Shown here in pieces: positions 1 through 8,394 of a stretch of DNA of 20,000 nucleotides. Source of the DNA: Selaginella moellendorffii (Eukaryota; Streptophyta; Lycopodiopsida; Selaginellales; Selaginellaceae); contig NW_003314444.1 of assembly GCF_000143415.4 (NCBI RefSeq), positions 76,351-96,350 on the forward strand, in the 5' to 3' direction. Within the stretch, counting starts at the first letter, position 1. Each line of letters begins with the position of its first letter. The notes under the pieces are model-generated. The model saw only the letters and a list, made by a program, of their open reading frames with translations. It was not told where the DNA came from and did not search any database. The position numbers and the translations under genes are program-made.

Positions 1-170
1 CCCGAGAGGTCACCCCAACCCAGTATTATTCAAACCCCGGATATCCCAAGACTCTTAACTGATTTAAAAAGGGGTGCACTTTTGTTCATCGGCCCTTTCC
101 CTTAATATTCAAACCCCTATTGATTGTCTCTTGAGTTGTTCCCTTTGGTTGCTTACAAAAATGTGCTACA
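1..170 (+). mobile_element. 3' part of an old LTR (truncated by window edge)
   Basis: The segment ends in ATGTGCTACA (161-170), the same LTR 3' end seen in element B (10451-10460) and, in shorter form, in the TRIM (4380-4386). It is followed at once by a primer-binding-site-like stretch. The upstream part carries a 5S rRNA-like block. The 5' LTR boundary lies outside the window. This is inferred as the remnant of an old Ty3/gypsy-type LTR; the family is not identified. Confidence 0.5.
4..61 (-). repeat. decayed 5S rRNA-like segment (promoter half) within an LTR
   Basis: Read on the minus strand, this resembles the 3' half of plant 5S rRNA. The block GAGGTCACCC (6-15) and the block CCCAAG..CTTAACTG (45-61) lie in the order and roughly the spacing expected for the C box and A box of the internal RNA polymerase III promoter. 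There are several mismatches and a few inserted bases between them. Cassandra TRIM elements are known to carry 5S-like sequence in their LTRs, so an LTR origin is plausible. The comparison is from memory of the 5S consensus, and no alignment was run. Confidence 0.5.
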
Positions 171-185
171 TTAAGGTATGAATAG
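171..185 (+). promoter_or_regulatory. eroded tRNA-Met primer-binding site
   Basis: TTAAGGTATGAATAG directly follows the LTR end. It keeps GGTAT and parts of the flanks of the usual plant TTGGTATCAGAG. The match is weak and rests mainly on its position. Confidence 0.35.
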
Positions 186-229
186 TGGGATTTATATCTT
201 CCATTGGTGTACTTCACCTACATTAATAG

Positions 230-660
230 CCAATATAGTGGAATGTCTTTGCTTTGCCATGTTTGAAAGGCATCCCAAAATAGTATTAGAGGTGGGATTG
301 CATTTGAGCAAGGATGTTCAAGACAAACTTGATTTAAGGCAACTGATTTAGCCACAAAACTTGATGAAATTCTAGTGGTATCCAAATGGAATTTGCAAGT
401 GGCTCAAAATAGAGAGGAGAAGTTTTCTAATGAGCACCACTAATTCTAGGAATATAAGGTGGGAGATTTTGTCTTTGTGCAACTGATCTATTAGGTGAGC
501 AGTAGAATGTTTTTTGCTTTTGTATAGTAAGAAGAGTGACAGACTTTCTCACATATATGCCGATGTGTGTGAAATGTTGGAGCCCATTGGTAAGACAGAT
601 TATCAAGTGCAACTGTCAACTAGAGTAAAATTTATTCTTTCTGTGTGTTTTGCTTGCTAG
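230..660 (+). pseudogene. remnant of Ty3/gypsy integrase C-terminus
   Basis: Two short stretches read as the C-terminal end of a gypsy integrase. In frame 3, from 387, the translation holds EKFSNEHH, two stops, then YKVGDFVFVQL, which fits the family's basic linker followed by a 'VGDxVxL' strand. In frame 1, 574-660 reads LEPIGKTDYQVQL and ends in SVCFAC before a stop, which fits the 'IGxxAYxLxLP...HPVFHVS' GPY/F module. A frameshift lies between 498 and 574. The core catalytic domain, RNase H and RT are absent, so the LTR end at 170 is joined to the 3' end of pol by a large deletion. The piece at 270-345 may be further integrase sequence but is too decayed to be sure. No function is expected. 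Confidence 0.6.
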
Positions 661-728
661 GCTTAAGCTTTTGGTGGCACTGTACAGGGACATTTAAGCT
701 GACAATGTAATTCATAGAGGACTATCCC

Positions 729-755
729 AACAAACCTCCCACTATGAGGTTTGTT
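729..755. repeat. 10-bp perfect inverted repeat (hairpin)
   Basis: AACAAACCTC (729-738) and GAGGTTTGTT (746-755) are exact reverse complements around a 7-base loop. A pyrimidine-rich run follows from about 778. The sequence gives no sign of a function. Confidence 0.6.
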
Positions 756-2030
756 TCCAAGATGTTCCATAGTGAGTCCCTTTTTTTATTTTCTTCTTTT
801 TCTTACTCATCTCTTCACAATTTATGCTGACAGAAGTATCTGCAAAATCAATGGAGTCTGATCTATGATGTTGTGGCAATTCTTACATCCATACAGATTT
901 GGTTTTTTTTCTCACCTTTTTTGGAATAGACTTTCTTACACTTGCAATCACTGCTTTGTAATCCTAACCCAAACTCGCTAGCAAATTCCAAACTGTGTAA
1001 GGGATCAGAGCATCGACTGTGCACTAGATTCAACCAAGAGTACAGTTCTTAGCCAGGACTTACGACCAAACACTTCAATCATGACATGGATTATTATCAT
1101 AGCAAGGTCTATCACTGACTTAAAGGTATACAGCCATTTCTCCAAATGATTTTTACCACCTGTTGAATTTAGTTGCATGAGAATCCTCTAAGAATATTAA
1201 GAGCCCAAGTGCTAACATAAGTATCGAACTTGGACAAGTTGAGAGTTCCTTGTAGGAGGTTATAGAAAGAAACTTCAAACCATTACCATGTCAAGAGCAA
1301 TGACTTCACTTTCACTCAATGTTTCCCAAAGCCTTTTTATGAAATGTAATGGAGAAGCACCTGTCTGTAGACACTTTGAAAGCTAAACCACATTCCCAGT
1401 AAATCAGAACCTACTTTAATTTCTCTGATAATGAGTAAACCAAAATAATCGTACTCTTGCCAAACAAATATACTCTTTACTTGCAAATCAAGTCATTGTT
1501 CTTCTCTTTGGTGGAGCATTTCTTTCTCTAAATGCACACAAACTTTACACTATAATTAAAAATTGCTTTATGCTTGAATGAAAGTGGGCTTCCAGTTCAT
1601 GCATAGAATCAACACAATTTCTGCAAATGAGAAATATAAAAAGACTTACTTTTAATTAATAATTATGAAAATTTGGTTTATTCTGCTTTCTTATTTCTTA
1701 TAAAAGGTTTTAAAATAGTATTAGTCTTATTTTTATGCTCTTAATATGCTTTAAACTTATTAGCACTAAACATTACTCCAAAAACTACTCTCTCCATCAC
1801 TCATATAAAGTTTTACAACTATACCATCAACTATTTAAAACTATTCATTTCAACAATTATTTTTAATATCTAAAGAAATCACTAAAAAATATGTTAAAAA
1901 TAATTAAATTTTCTTTTGGAATTGTTTCATATTATTTTAATCTATATTTTCCAGCGGAGCTGGAATCCTAGCTAGTAATCATCATCATACTCCCTTATTT
2001 AAAAGTGCTATTGGCATATTAACTTGTATT
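756..2030. other. gene-free stretch
   Basis: This is AT-rich DNA, especially after 1630. There is no long open frame and no recognisable protein, RNA gene or element end on either strand. Stops are frequent in all six frames. The part from 950 to 1450 is less AT-rich and may be an unrecognised decayed repeat. Confidence 0.6.
1989..2019 (+). repeat. 31-bp direct repeat, copy 1
   Basis: This copy matches 3996-4026 at 29 of 31 bases (core ATTTAAAAGTGCTATTG). In both places GCTAGTA lies just upstream, but here a short ATC triplet run (1979-1987) separates the two. It may mark the edge of an old element or a duplication. Confidence 0.6.
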
Positions 2031-3060
2031 TGGTTTCTTTTTTAAATAATCTTATGATACTTATTACATTTTCATCAATGAATCTAATCACATTGAGTTG
2101 TCATTTAGCTCATATATAGTCTAAGATTTATGCAATATCATAAAGCTATAATACTATTTTTAAGACTAATAATTTGTGCATTGATAATGAAAAATAAATA
2201 AATAAATAAAATGACATAAAAGTAAAAATATAATTCAGAAAAAATTAGACACAATACAAAATGCTACCATCTAAGAAAAGGTGATACATCATCACTTAAA
2301 CTTTATTATTATTAAATTAATATATGGAACATTCTTAAACTTTCTGATATGTTATGGTTTTAGGGAAAGAAAAAGTAAACATAAAGGTAATAATCTTAAT
2401 TCATTATCTCTATATAAAAAAAAATACAGAAAGAATGTTAATTAAATATAATATAATAAACTAACTTTTAATTAGTACTCTTGAAAAGTAAAAATATAAT
2501 TATTATGAAGGGAGAGGATTACGAATACAAATATACTATAATATTATGAAGTTATAAAATAACAATTATACGAAGTACTTATAGAGAAATTATTTTAGAT
2601 ATATTTTCTAAAAAACTAAATAAATTTATAAACATAAAATAAATTTAAAGTAGAATATAGAGAAAATATTGTCTATAAAAATATGATATATTATATCTTA
2701 AAATATAGGACTTAATAGGTCTGGCTATTTCTTGTTTAAAATAATTTGGTTTTTAACAGTAGTCTTATGGGAATTATTAATACATAAATGAAATTGAGCA
2801 CATTAAGATGTCATGGCTAAGTTATATTCTATGATTTATATAATATCAAAAGTTTCTTACACTTTTCTTTACATTGCATTTATACATGAAAAACGTAATA
2901 AGGTATAAATATGATAAAGAAAACATTAGTACATGGACCATATAAAGAAATTCGATTCACCATGAATTGAAATTTAATTATATTAGATCTATCTATATAC
3001 CATTCATGAATTTTCTGATATATTATAGTTCTAGCATAAAACAAAATTACATATCATCAA
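2030..3060. repeat. diverged tandem duplication, unit about 0.7 kb
   Basis: Two anchor pairs show the same order. CTTATG(2051)...CACATTGAGTTGTCAT matches CTTATG(2764)...CACATTAAGATGTCAT, an offset of about 710 bp. TTTCTGATATGTTATGGTTTTAG (2341-2363) matches TTTCTGATATATTATAGTTCTAG (3012-3034), an offset of about 671 bp. The units are AT-rich, have drifted and carry indels. No coding capacity is seen. Unit ends cannot be set by eye. Confidence 0.45.
2191..2211. repeat. (AAAT)n microsatellite
   Basis: This is a short run of about five AAAT units in AT-rich DNA. Confidence 0.8.
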
Positions 3061-3208
3061 ACCCTACTCCATCCTAGTATAGAGTAAAACATTACCATTC
3101 ATTTATCATTCTAAAAATTCATCTTTTATAACATTGTTATAAAGGATTAATTTTAAATATAAATACATGAATATAGAGAGACAATAATCTTATTTCAGAT
3201 TAGCATTC

Positions 3209-3240
3209 ACTCTCTCTCTCTCTGTATATATATATATATT
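3209..3240. repeat. compound (TC)n-(TA)n microsatellite
   Basis: About seven CT units are followed by about eight TA units, with a diffuse TATA-rich tail to about 3270. Confidence 0.85.
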
Positions 3241-3725
3241 TATTTATATACATATATAATAATATATAAAAGATTAATGTTTATTATAAAAGAGATAATT
3301 CTTCATATTTTAAATATTAGTCTCAAAATGAATGAACATAAATATTAGGATAAAAAGGGAATATAGAAAATAAATATTTGAAATAATAAAGTTTCTTAAA
3401 TTAAAATATGACACATAAAGGTAACATTTATCACTTAGTATCATGCAATTTCAAAACTTTCAATGTGGAAAGATGCAAAACTAAACTCTATAACAATTTT
3501 TTATTTTATAAATTTACAAGATGTATGTATTTTAAATGAGTTTTAAATCTATATTTTTTGACATCATTATATTTTAGTGTATTTAAGTAATACTTACTTT
3601 ATTTACAGGAAAAATTATAGAGTTTGAATGAATCATCAAGAAATAATATTTTTTATGAATTATATAGATTTCAAGTAATAGAAAAAATTAGTTACCAAAC
3701 CTCAATCTCTAAATGACTCATCTAG

Positions 3726-3741
3726 CTATGGGATCCCATAG
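3726..3741. repeat. perfect 16-bp palindrome
   Basis: CTATGGGATCCCATAG equals its own reverse complement with no loop. It is a short local feature of unknown meaning. Confidence 0.7.
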
Positions 3742-3995
3742 GGAGCAATTCCATTTATAAAAGTTCTAAGCCTTCACTCAACATTCAGAGTTTTAAATAT
3801 GATATGATGTTATGAGTTATATTTATATTATGTTATAATGTGTGTTGGTGGTAGAGTCAATTTTAGAAGGGATTTTTAATATAAAGATTATATTATGTTT
3901 TATTATTCTGATTTTGTTAAAAATTACAATTATGTTTTCAACTCTTTGTCAGAATTAAACACAATGCTCTCAGTGTACTTGAGAGTTTTGCTAGT

Positions 3996-4026
3996 ACTCC
4001 CCTATTTAAAAGTGCTATTGCCATAT
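3996..4026 (+). repeat. 31-bp direct repeat, copy 2
   Basis: This copy pairs with 1989-2019 with two mismatches. GCTAGTA (3990-3996) leads directly into it. Confidence 0.6.
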
Positions 4027-4224
4027 GACATCTGGCATCATTTATTCCATTTTTAGAATATTATTTGTGAATATGCTTATAATCTAACGGTTCAAATTCA
4101 AAAACTTAAAAAATTGACAAGATGTCAATCCATTGGTGATGAGAAGTCTCAAAAGTTCCAAAACATTTTGTGATCTAAGTCACAAGTATGGAATTTGGCA
4201 ATTTAGAAATCTATTGTTCAATGG

Positions 4225-4386
4225 TGTAGTGTATGTGATCATGGGATGAGATTTGGATATATTGTCACCGTAGATCCTTAGAGCTTTGGGGGATAAATGG
4301 GGATAAAATAGCCACTAAAGGTTGTCTCATCAAGCAATTGCCCCTTTTCTAGTTAGCTTAAGGGGAGAGAAATAAGATGTGCTACA
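4225..4386 (+). repeat. TRIM 5' LTR (162 bp)
   Basis: Its ends TGTAG...CTACA are perfectly inverted over 5 bp. The part near 4329-4364 (ATCAAGCAATTGCCCC, then AGTTAGCTTAAGG) resembles the same part of the element C LTR at 16323-16356. Confidence 0.75.
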
Positions 4387-4387
4387 G

Positions 4388-4400
4388 TTGATATCGAAGC
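4388..4400 (+). promoter_or_regulatory. TRIM primer-binding site (tRNA-Met type, eroded)
   Basis: TTGATATCGAAGC lies one base after the LTR. It matches 9 of the 12 bases of the plant TGGTATCAGAGC site. Position and match together support a priming site for reverse transcription. Confidence 0.6.
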
Positions 4401-4722
4401 AAATGGCATGGGTTTGATTCCCATTGATTAGTGGCTATTTAAAAATATAATATACCCTTGAGCAAAATATATTCCTACCCCTAAATTTAAAATCGTATAT
4501 ATTAGGCATCCATGTGTACGTCCTTCCTCTTGTGTGGAGTATCCACGGACGAAGGTATCCATCGTGGGACTGTGGTACGGGTGGATGACTAGTTGCTTCA
4601 CATGGAATAACTGATCTACACAATAGAAGGATTGGTACATTCAGTGCGGAAATGGAGGTGTTGATTCCCCTTGGCTCAGTAGGGGTTGTTAGTCAATAGT
4701 CAATGAGGACATTGACATCTCT

Positions 4723-4736
4723 AAAGAGGGGGTGAG
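4723..4736 (+). promoter_or_regulatory. TRIM polypurine tract
   Basis: AAAGAGGGGGTGAG directly precedes the 3' LTR, as expected for the plus-strand primer. Elements A and B have a similar G-run ending in GAG just before their LTRs. Confidence 0.65.
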
Positions 4737-4898
4737 TGTAACGCATGTGATCATGGGATGAAATTTGGATATGCTGTCACTGTAGATCCTTGGAACCTTG
4801 GGGGATAAATGGGGATAAAATAGTCACTAAAGGCTTTCTCATCAAGCAATTGCCCCTTTTCCAGTTGGCTTAAGGGGAGAGAGATAAAGTGTGCTTAA
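4737..4898 (+). repeat. TRIM 3' LTR (162 bp)
   Basis: It aligns without gaps to the 5' copy. Its outer end has drifted (TGCTTAA where the 5' copy has TGCTACA). Confidence 0.7.
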
Positions 4899-5833
4899 GT
4901 CATGTGTCATGCAATGCCTCTCAAGCGAGGCTATAGATTCACATATGTGAACTTTCTTCTGGCATGCACACATCATGTGGCTTTGAGCTACGGTCTATGG
5001 AGCCATTGGCAGCTCAGCATGAACACAATGAAGGGCATTATGGATCCCAAGGACTGCTTCAGTTGCAAGAAAATCCTTGGAGGAAACTCTACCAGATAAT
5101 ATAACTAAGGATTGAGTAGTCTTGAAATTTTGTGTTTTGTAGTCTTGCTCTAGCCTTGGAGACTCACACTTTGACTTGCTAGTGGACAGTTTTGCCAGAG
5201 GTGACAGCATAGGTAGTGCAACAAAACTGGTCTGCAATTTTGAGCTACATGCCTAGCATTTCCCGTTGCATGGCTGGTGCAGAAGACATTGCGTCATCTA
5301 TCCAAGGAGGACAATGCCTTACCCCTACAGTGTTAGACTAAGAGCCTGGGAAAGACTTGCACAGGAGTAAGGTCCAAATATATAAGATGAATAAATAATT
5401 TGCTGAGAATTATGTAAGAAAGTTATGGCAAACACAAATATATAAAATGAAATAAATAATTTGCTGCACATTGCATGCACCAACACTTGGTTTGCTTAAT
5501 ACTAGTATCATTTATGTTTAGTATTATTTATTAATCCAATTGTTCAAATGGAAGTTTATCATTATAGGCATATTTATAATTTATAAACACAAAAATAATC
5601 TGGATGAATAATAGCTATTAGACAGTAAAACATCCTAAATACCCAAGCATATCATGTGACATCCCTAACTCCACAAGGAACTTTAGGTGACTTCCATGTC
5701 TTTTATCATAAATAAACACCCTTTAAAGGTCCTTTATGGTAGACCTAGAAATGATATACTATAATAAGAAATCAAGAAAGATGAAGTAAAATATCAACTT
5801 TTCCTTTACCATCTACTTATTAAGTTGTCTTGA
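4899..5833. other. gene-free stretch between TRIM and element A
   Basis: Short open frames exist on both strands (about 65-80 codons near 4902-5237), but none shows a recognisable domain or plausible gene structure. The part after 5340 is AT-rich. A short direct repeat lies at 5375-5466. Confidence 0.5.
5375..5466 (+). repeat. pair of about 31-bp direct repeats
   Basis: 5375-5405 and 5435-5466 share CAAATATATAA.ATGA and ATAAATAATTTGCTG, with one substitution and one inserted base. They are spaced about 60 bp apart. Confidence 0.65.
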
Positions 5834-6736
5834 TGTCGCAAATGTGACTTCGGGTATCGAAAAATACTTGTCGGCCAGTCTTTACAGATCTTTCTTTACT
5901 GCCATGATGGCAGAAGGTCAATACAGTTGGTTCCCTTTATTGTTCCCACTTGATCTAGTTGAGAAACTGGTCAATGACCATGTACTTAAATCGAATAAAT
6001 ATAAGGTAGGAACCCTATGTGTTTCTTGCTGAGCATACTTTGCCTGGTTTGAGAAACTCCTGTCATTAACTTGCACTTGCTAGTATCAAGAACCCCCACA
6101 TATTGAGACTAATCCCTCAATATCGCTGAATGATAACTTACCGTGTTTGCCAAACACCCTTGCTATTATGCTCTTAGTGTTAGTCTCATTTTTGTCCCAA
6201 ATGCTAATTATGCAAAGTGTCTAGATTTGCTCATTTGGCATATCTACGGAATGTAGAGATTGGTCTAAACACAATGGTGTTTGTCCCGTGTCCAAATTCT
6301 GAATCTAGTGCCATTCCATATTTAGTAAGTTTCGAGCTTGTCCCAGAGACTAACTCCTGATACTAAGGGAGGCTTGGGGTGAAAGCCCAAAGCATGTGTT
6401 CCTCAAAGGGGGGGGGGTTCCAAATGTATAGTAGAGATAGTGGTTAGAATGCATGTCCGACCATTTGAGACATTAGTTTAGCTCCCGCTAAGCTATGTCG
6501 CTCCTTGTTCTATGTCCAGCTTGGGTCTAAGCCCAAGCTCCACGCTGCTCTAGTCGGTGGGGTACCTTCCTCCTCTCGTTAGGCCACCAGTATGCCAAAA
6601 TTGTGCTAGACTTCATCTGACACCATTTTGCATGCAAGTGCTAGATACGGGGAGCTAGTTCTCGTGGGATTGTACTGGACCCTCGTTTCATAGTGCAACA
6701 GGCTTGGAGTTCAGCTCCAAATTGAGGTGCACTACA
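5834..6736 (+). repeat. element A 5' LTR (903 bp)
   Basis: It starts TGTCGCAAATGTGAC and ends GCACTACA, with a primer-binding site immediately after. It aligns along most of its length with 15667-16276 and in blocks with 9248-10460. It contains a conserved CTGCCATGATGGCAG stem near the start (5899-5913), a G-run at 6409-6418 and a GCTTGGG..CCCAAGC hairpin (6519-6538). Confidence 0.8.
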
Positions 6737-6927
6737 TTTGGTATCAGAGAAATTGTCTCAGCAATTCCTATCCAACTTTTGTCGGATTTTCTAACTCAAG
6801 TTGCATACACAGAGACTTTTCTAGTAGATCCGAAGTGACCTGTGTAGGATTAGTTGGATTGCACCATTCGGTTAGAACGTTGTATGCTTGTTAAGTTACT
6901 GATAGATGCATATATGCAGTTAATAGA
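6737..6927 (+). promoter_or_regulatory. element A primer-binding site and untranslated leader
   Basis: TGGTATCAGAG at 6739-6749 matches the usual plant tRNA-iMet site in all 11 bases and lies 2 bases after the LTR. The leader that follows shares TCTCAGC and TTGCATACACAGAGA with the leader of element B (10478-10535). That sharing suggests a common packaging or leader sequence, which is inference. Confidence 0.75.
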
Positions 6928-8073
6928 ATGGTGAAGAGGAACTGTGCTGATGACGCTAAAACCTCTAGTCGAGAAAATCGAGAGGAGGAAACTCCTACTA
7001 GAGGTGCTGTGGAAGAGGCTAAGGTTGAGTTAAAAGAGGAAGAGCCAGATGCTACGGCATTGCAGCATACGGCTCAAGAAGTCGAGATTGAGAATTTGCG
7101 AAAGGAGATTCGCAAATTGAAGAAGGAGAACAAGAAGGACGACTGGGTCTATGATATGGAAAACTATTTCATAGCAGCAAAGGTAGATGATCGTACGAAA
7201 GTTGCATACGTGCAATCCTTTCTCACCGATCATGCCAAAACTTGGTGGCACTAGGTGTGTGCTGAAAAAGGGCAGACTAGAAGTTGGACCAAGATGCGGT
7301 CTCGTATCCGTAAGGAATACCTGCTGGATGATCTTGGTCTGAGACTTTGTGCGGAGCTGCAGTAGTTAAAGCAGCGAGGGGATCTCATGCATTACGTTAA
7401 TGCGTTTGCTCAGAAGTGCATTATGATTGCAAATATGAGTGACAAAGATGTTCGGAGTTATTTCCTGAAGGGTTTAAGTTCACTTTCTCGTAATGAGATT
7501 TTGAAGTTTAAGCCGAAGACGTATCTGGAGTGTGAGGAAGCAGCACAGCAAGTTGCATTTAGTCACTCACTCATGGAACAATATTAGCAATCGTATGTTA
7601 GTAATTCGGATAAGAATAAAAATTCTTTAAATAAACAAGGTGATTGGAAATTGAGGGTGGAAGGCAGGTTCCGCCCTGGAGGCTCACAAGCTATGGTTAA
7701 CAAAGGTGGTGGTGGTTGGAGACCACCAGCAGCTTCTTTTGGTCCTAGGCCTTCTGTTCCTCCTCCTGGTAGATACAAGCAGTAGCAACTTACAAAACCT
7801 ACTCCTAGCGGAATGGGTAGTGTGGGTCATTGCTTCCATTGTGGAGAGTTAGGACATAGGTCCTCAGAATGCCCCAACAAGCATAAGACAAGGTCTCGGG
7901 TTAATGTCATGAGGGAAGACGGTGGTGGCGAAGCTGAAGGGGTTGACAAGTTGGTCAATGCAAATTATGAAGAAGAGGAGGTGAGTTACTTTCGTTGCTT
8001 TCCTCAAGCTTTTCTCGCAGTCAATGCAAACACTGATCCGTTGATATATTTGGTAGGCTTTGTCCGTAGACAC
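6928..8073 (+). pseudogene. gag: element A gag (capsid-nucleocapsid), broken by stops
   Basis: Gag forms the virus-like particle in which plant gypsy RNA is copied. The frame starts at an ATG at 6928. A charged, Glu/Lys-rich segment at about residues 50-75 (EIENLRKEIRKLKKEN) looks like a coiled coil. Then come capsid motifs (DMENYFIAAKV, FLTDHAKTWWH), a region with YFLKGLSSLSRNEI, a Gly/Pro-rich linker, and one CX2CX4HX4C zinc knuckle at 7831-7872 (CFHCGELGHRSSEC). The frame is never shifted but has TAG stops at 7252, 7363, 7585 and 7783, and ends at a TGA at 8074 before protease. Gag-pol appears to have been one continuous frame. It cannot be translated as one protein now. Confidence 0.8.
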
Positions 8074-8076
8074 TGA

Positions 8077-8394
8077 ATCCAAGTGATGATTGACACAGGA
8101 GCTACTCACAGTGTGATATCCGAAGACTTAGTTAAGTTGTTAGGATTGAATGTTGAGCAAATGTCGCCTATGCACTTCTGGTTTGCAGAAGGTGGGCAAG
8201 TAGCTAGAAAGTTTGTGAGTGATGTTCCAATAAAAATATCCAAGTGGAAAGAAAGAGTGGACTTGGTAATGTTGAAGATACCAGATTTTTAGATGGTGTT
8301 TGGTATGGACTTCTTCAACAAATATATAAAAGGGATTTATGGTGCTGGATAAAGTCGTATCATATTGAAGTGATATTGAAAAAGACGTCCTGAT
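8077..8394 (+). pseudogene. element A aspartic protease, broken
   Basis: The retropepsin that would cut the Gag-Pol polyprotein follows gag in the same frame. The catalytic motif is intact as DTGATHSVIS (Asp at 8092). The flap region is not clear; a late motif FGMDFFNKY matches the family's 'LGMDWL' strand. A TAG at 8290 falls just before that motif, with TAA at 8350 and TGA at 8371 and 8377 in the linker to RT. The stop cluster at 8350-8379 is in a decayed linker where alignment is unsafe. It is non-functional as it stands. Confidence 0.75.

Larger units (their letters stand above)
3061..4224. other. gene-free AT-rich stretch
   Basis: No reading frame or RNA gene is seen. The content is AT-rich sequence, a compound microsatellite, a 16-bp palindrome and the second copy of a 31-bp direct repeat. 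The next clear element starts at 4225. Confidence 0.6.
4225..4898 (+). mobile_element. TRIM-like miniature LTR retrotransposon, 674 bp
   Basis: Two direct repeats of exactly 162 bp (4225-4386 and 4737-4898) enclose a 350-bp interior. The 5' repeat starts TGTAG and ends CTACA, so its ends are inverted as in LTRs. It is followed at once by a tRNA-Met-like primer-binding site, and the 3' repeat is preceded by a polypurine tract. I count about 20 differences between the repeats by hand, mostly transitions (about 88% identity), so the insertion is old. The interior codes for nothing recognisable. The 5-bp flanks (AATGG and GTCAT) do not match, so the target-site duplication is lost or the 3' end is altered. 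Size and layout fit terminal-repeat retrotransposons in miniature. Movement would need proteins from an autonomous element. Confidence 0.75.

Noticed and set aside
4347-4431. A full tRNA gene across the TRIM 5' LTR end
   Set aside because: The T-arm is good, but the 7-bp acceptor stem does not pair and the anticodon arm is not formed, so it is only tRNA-like.
4428-4640. Minus-strand open frames inside the TRIM
   Set aside because: They are short, lack motifs and lie in the non-coding interior of the miniature element.
4995-5237. Minus-strand 80-codon frame beginning MQTSFVALP, which looks a little like a transit peptide
   Set aside because: No known protein is recognised, there is no clear gene structure around it, and a plus-strand frame overlaps it.
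5844-6032. Open frame of 62 codons at the start of the A LTR, also present at 15677-15868
   Set aside because: It begins with GTG, not ATG, and its persistence is explained by the similarity of the two LTRs of one element. No domain is recognisable.
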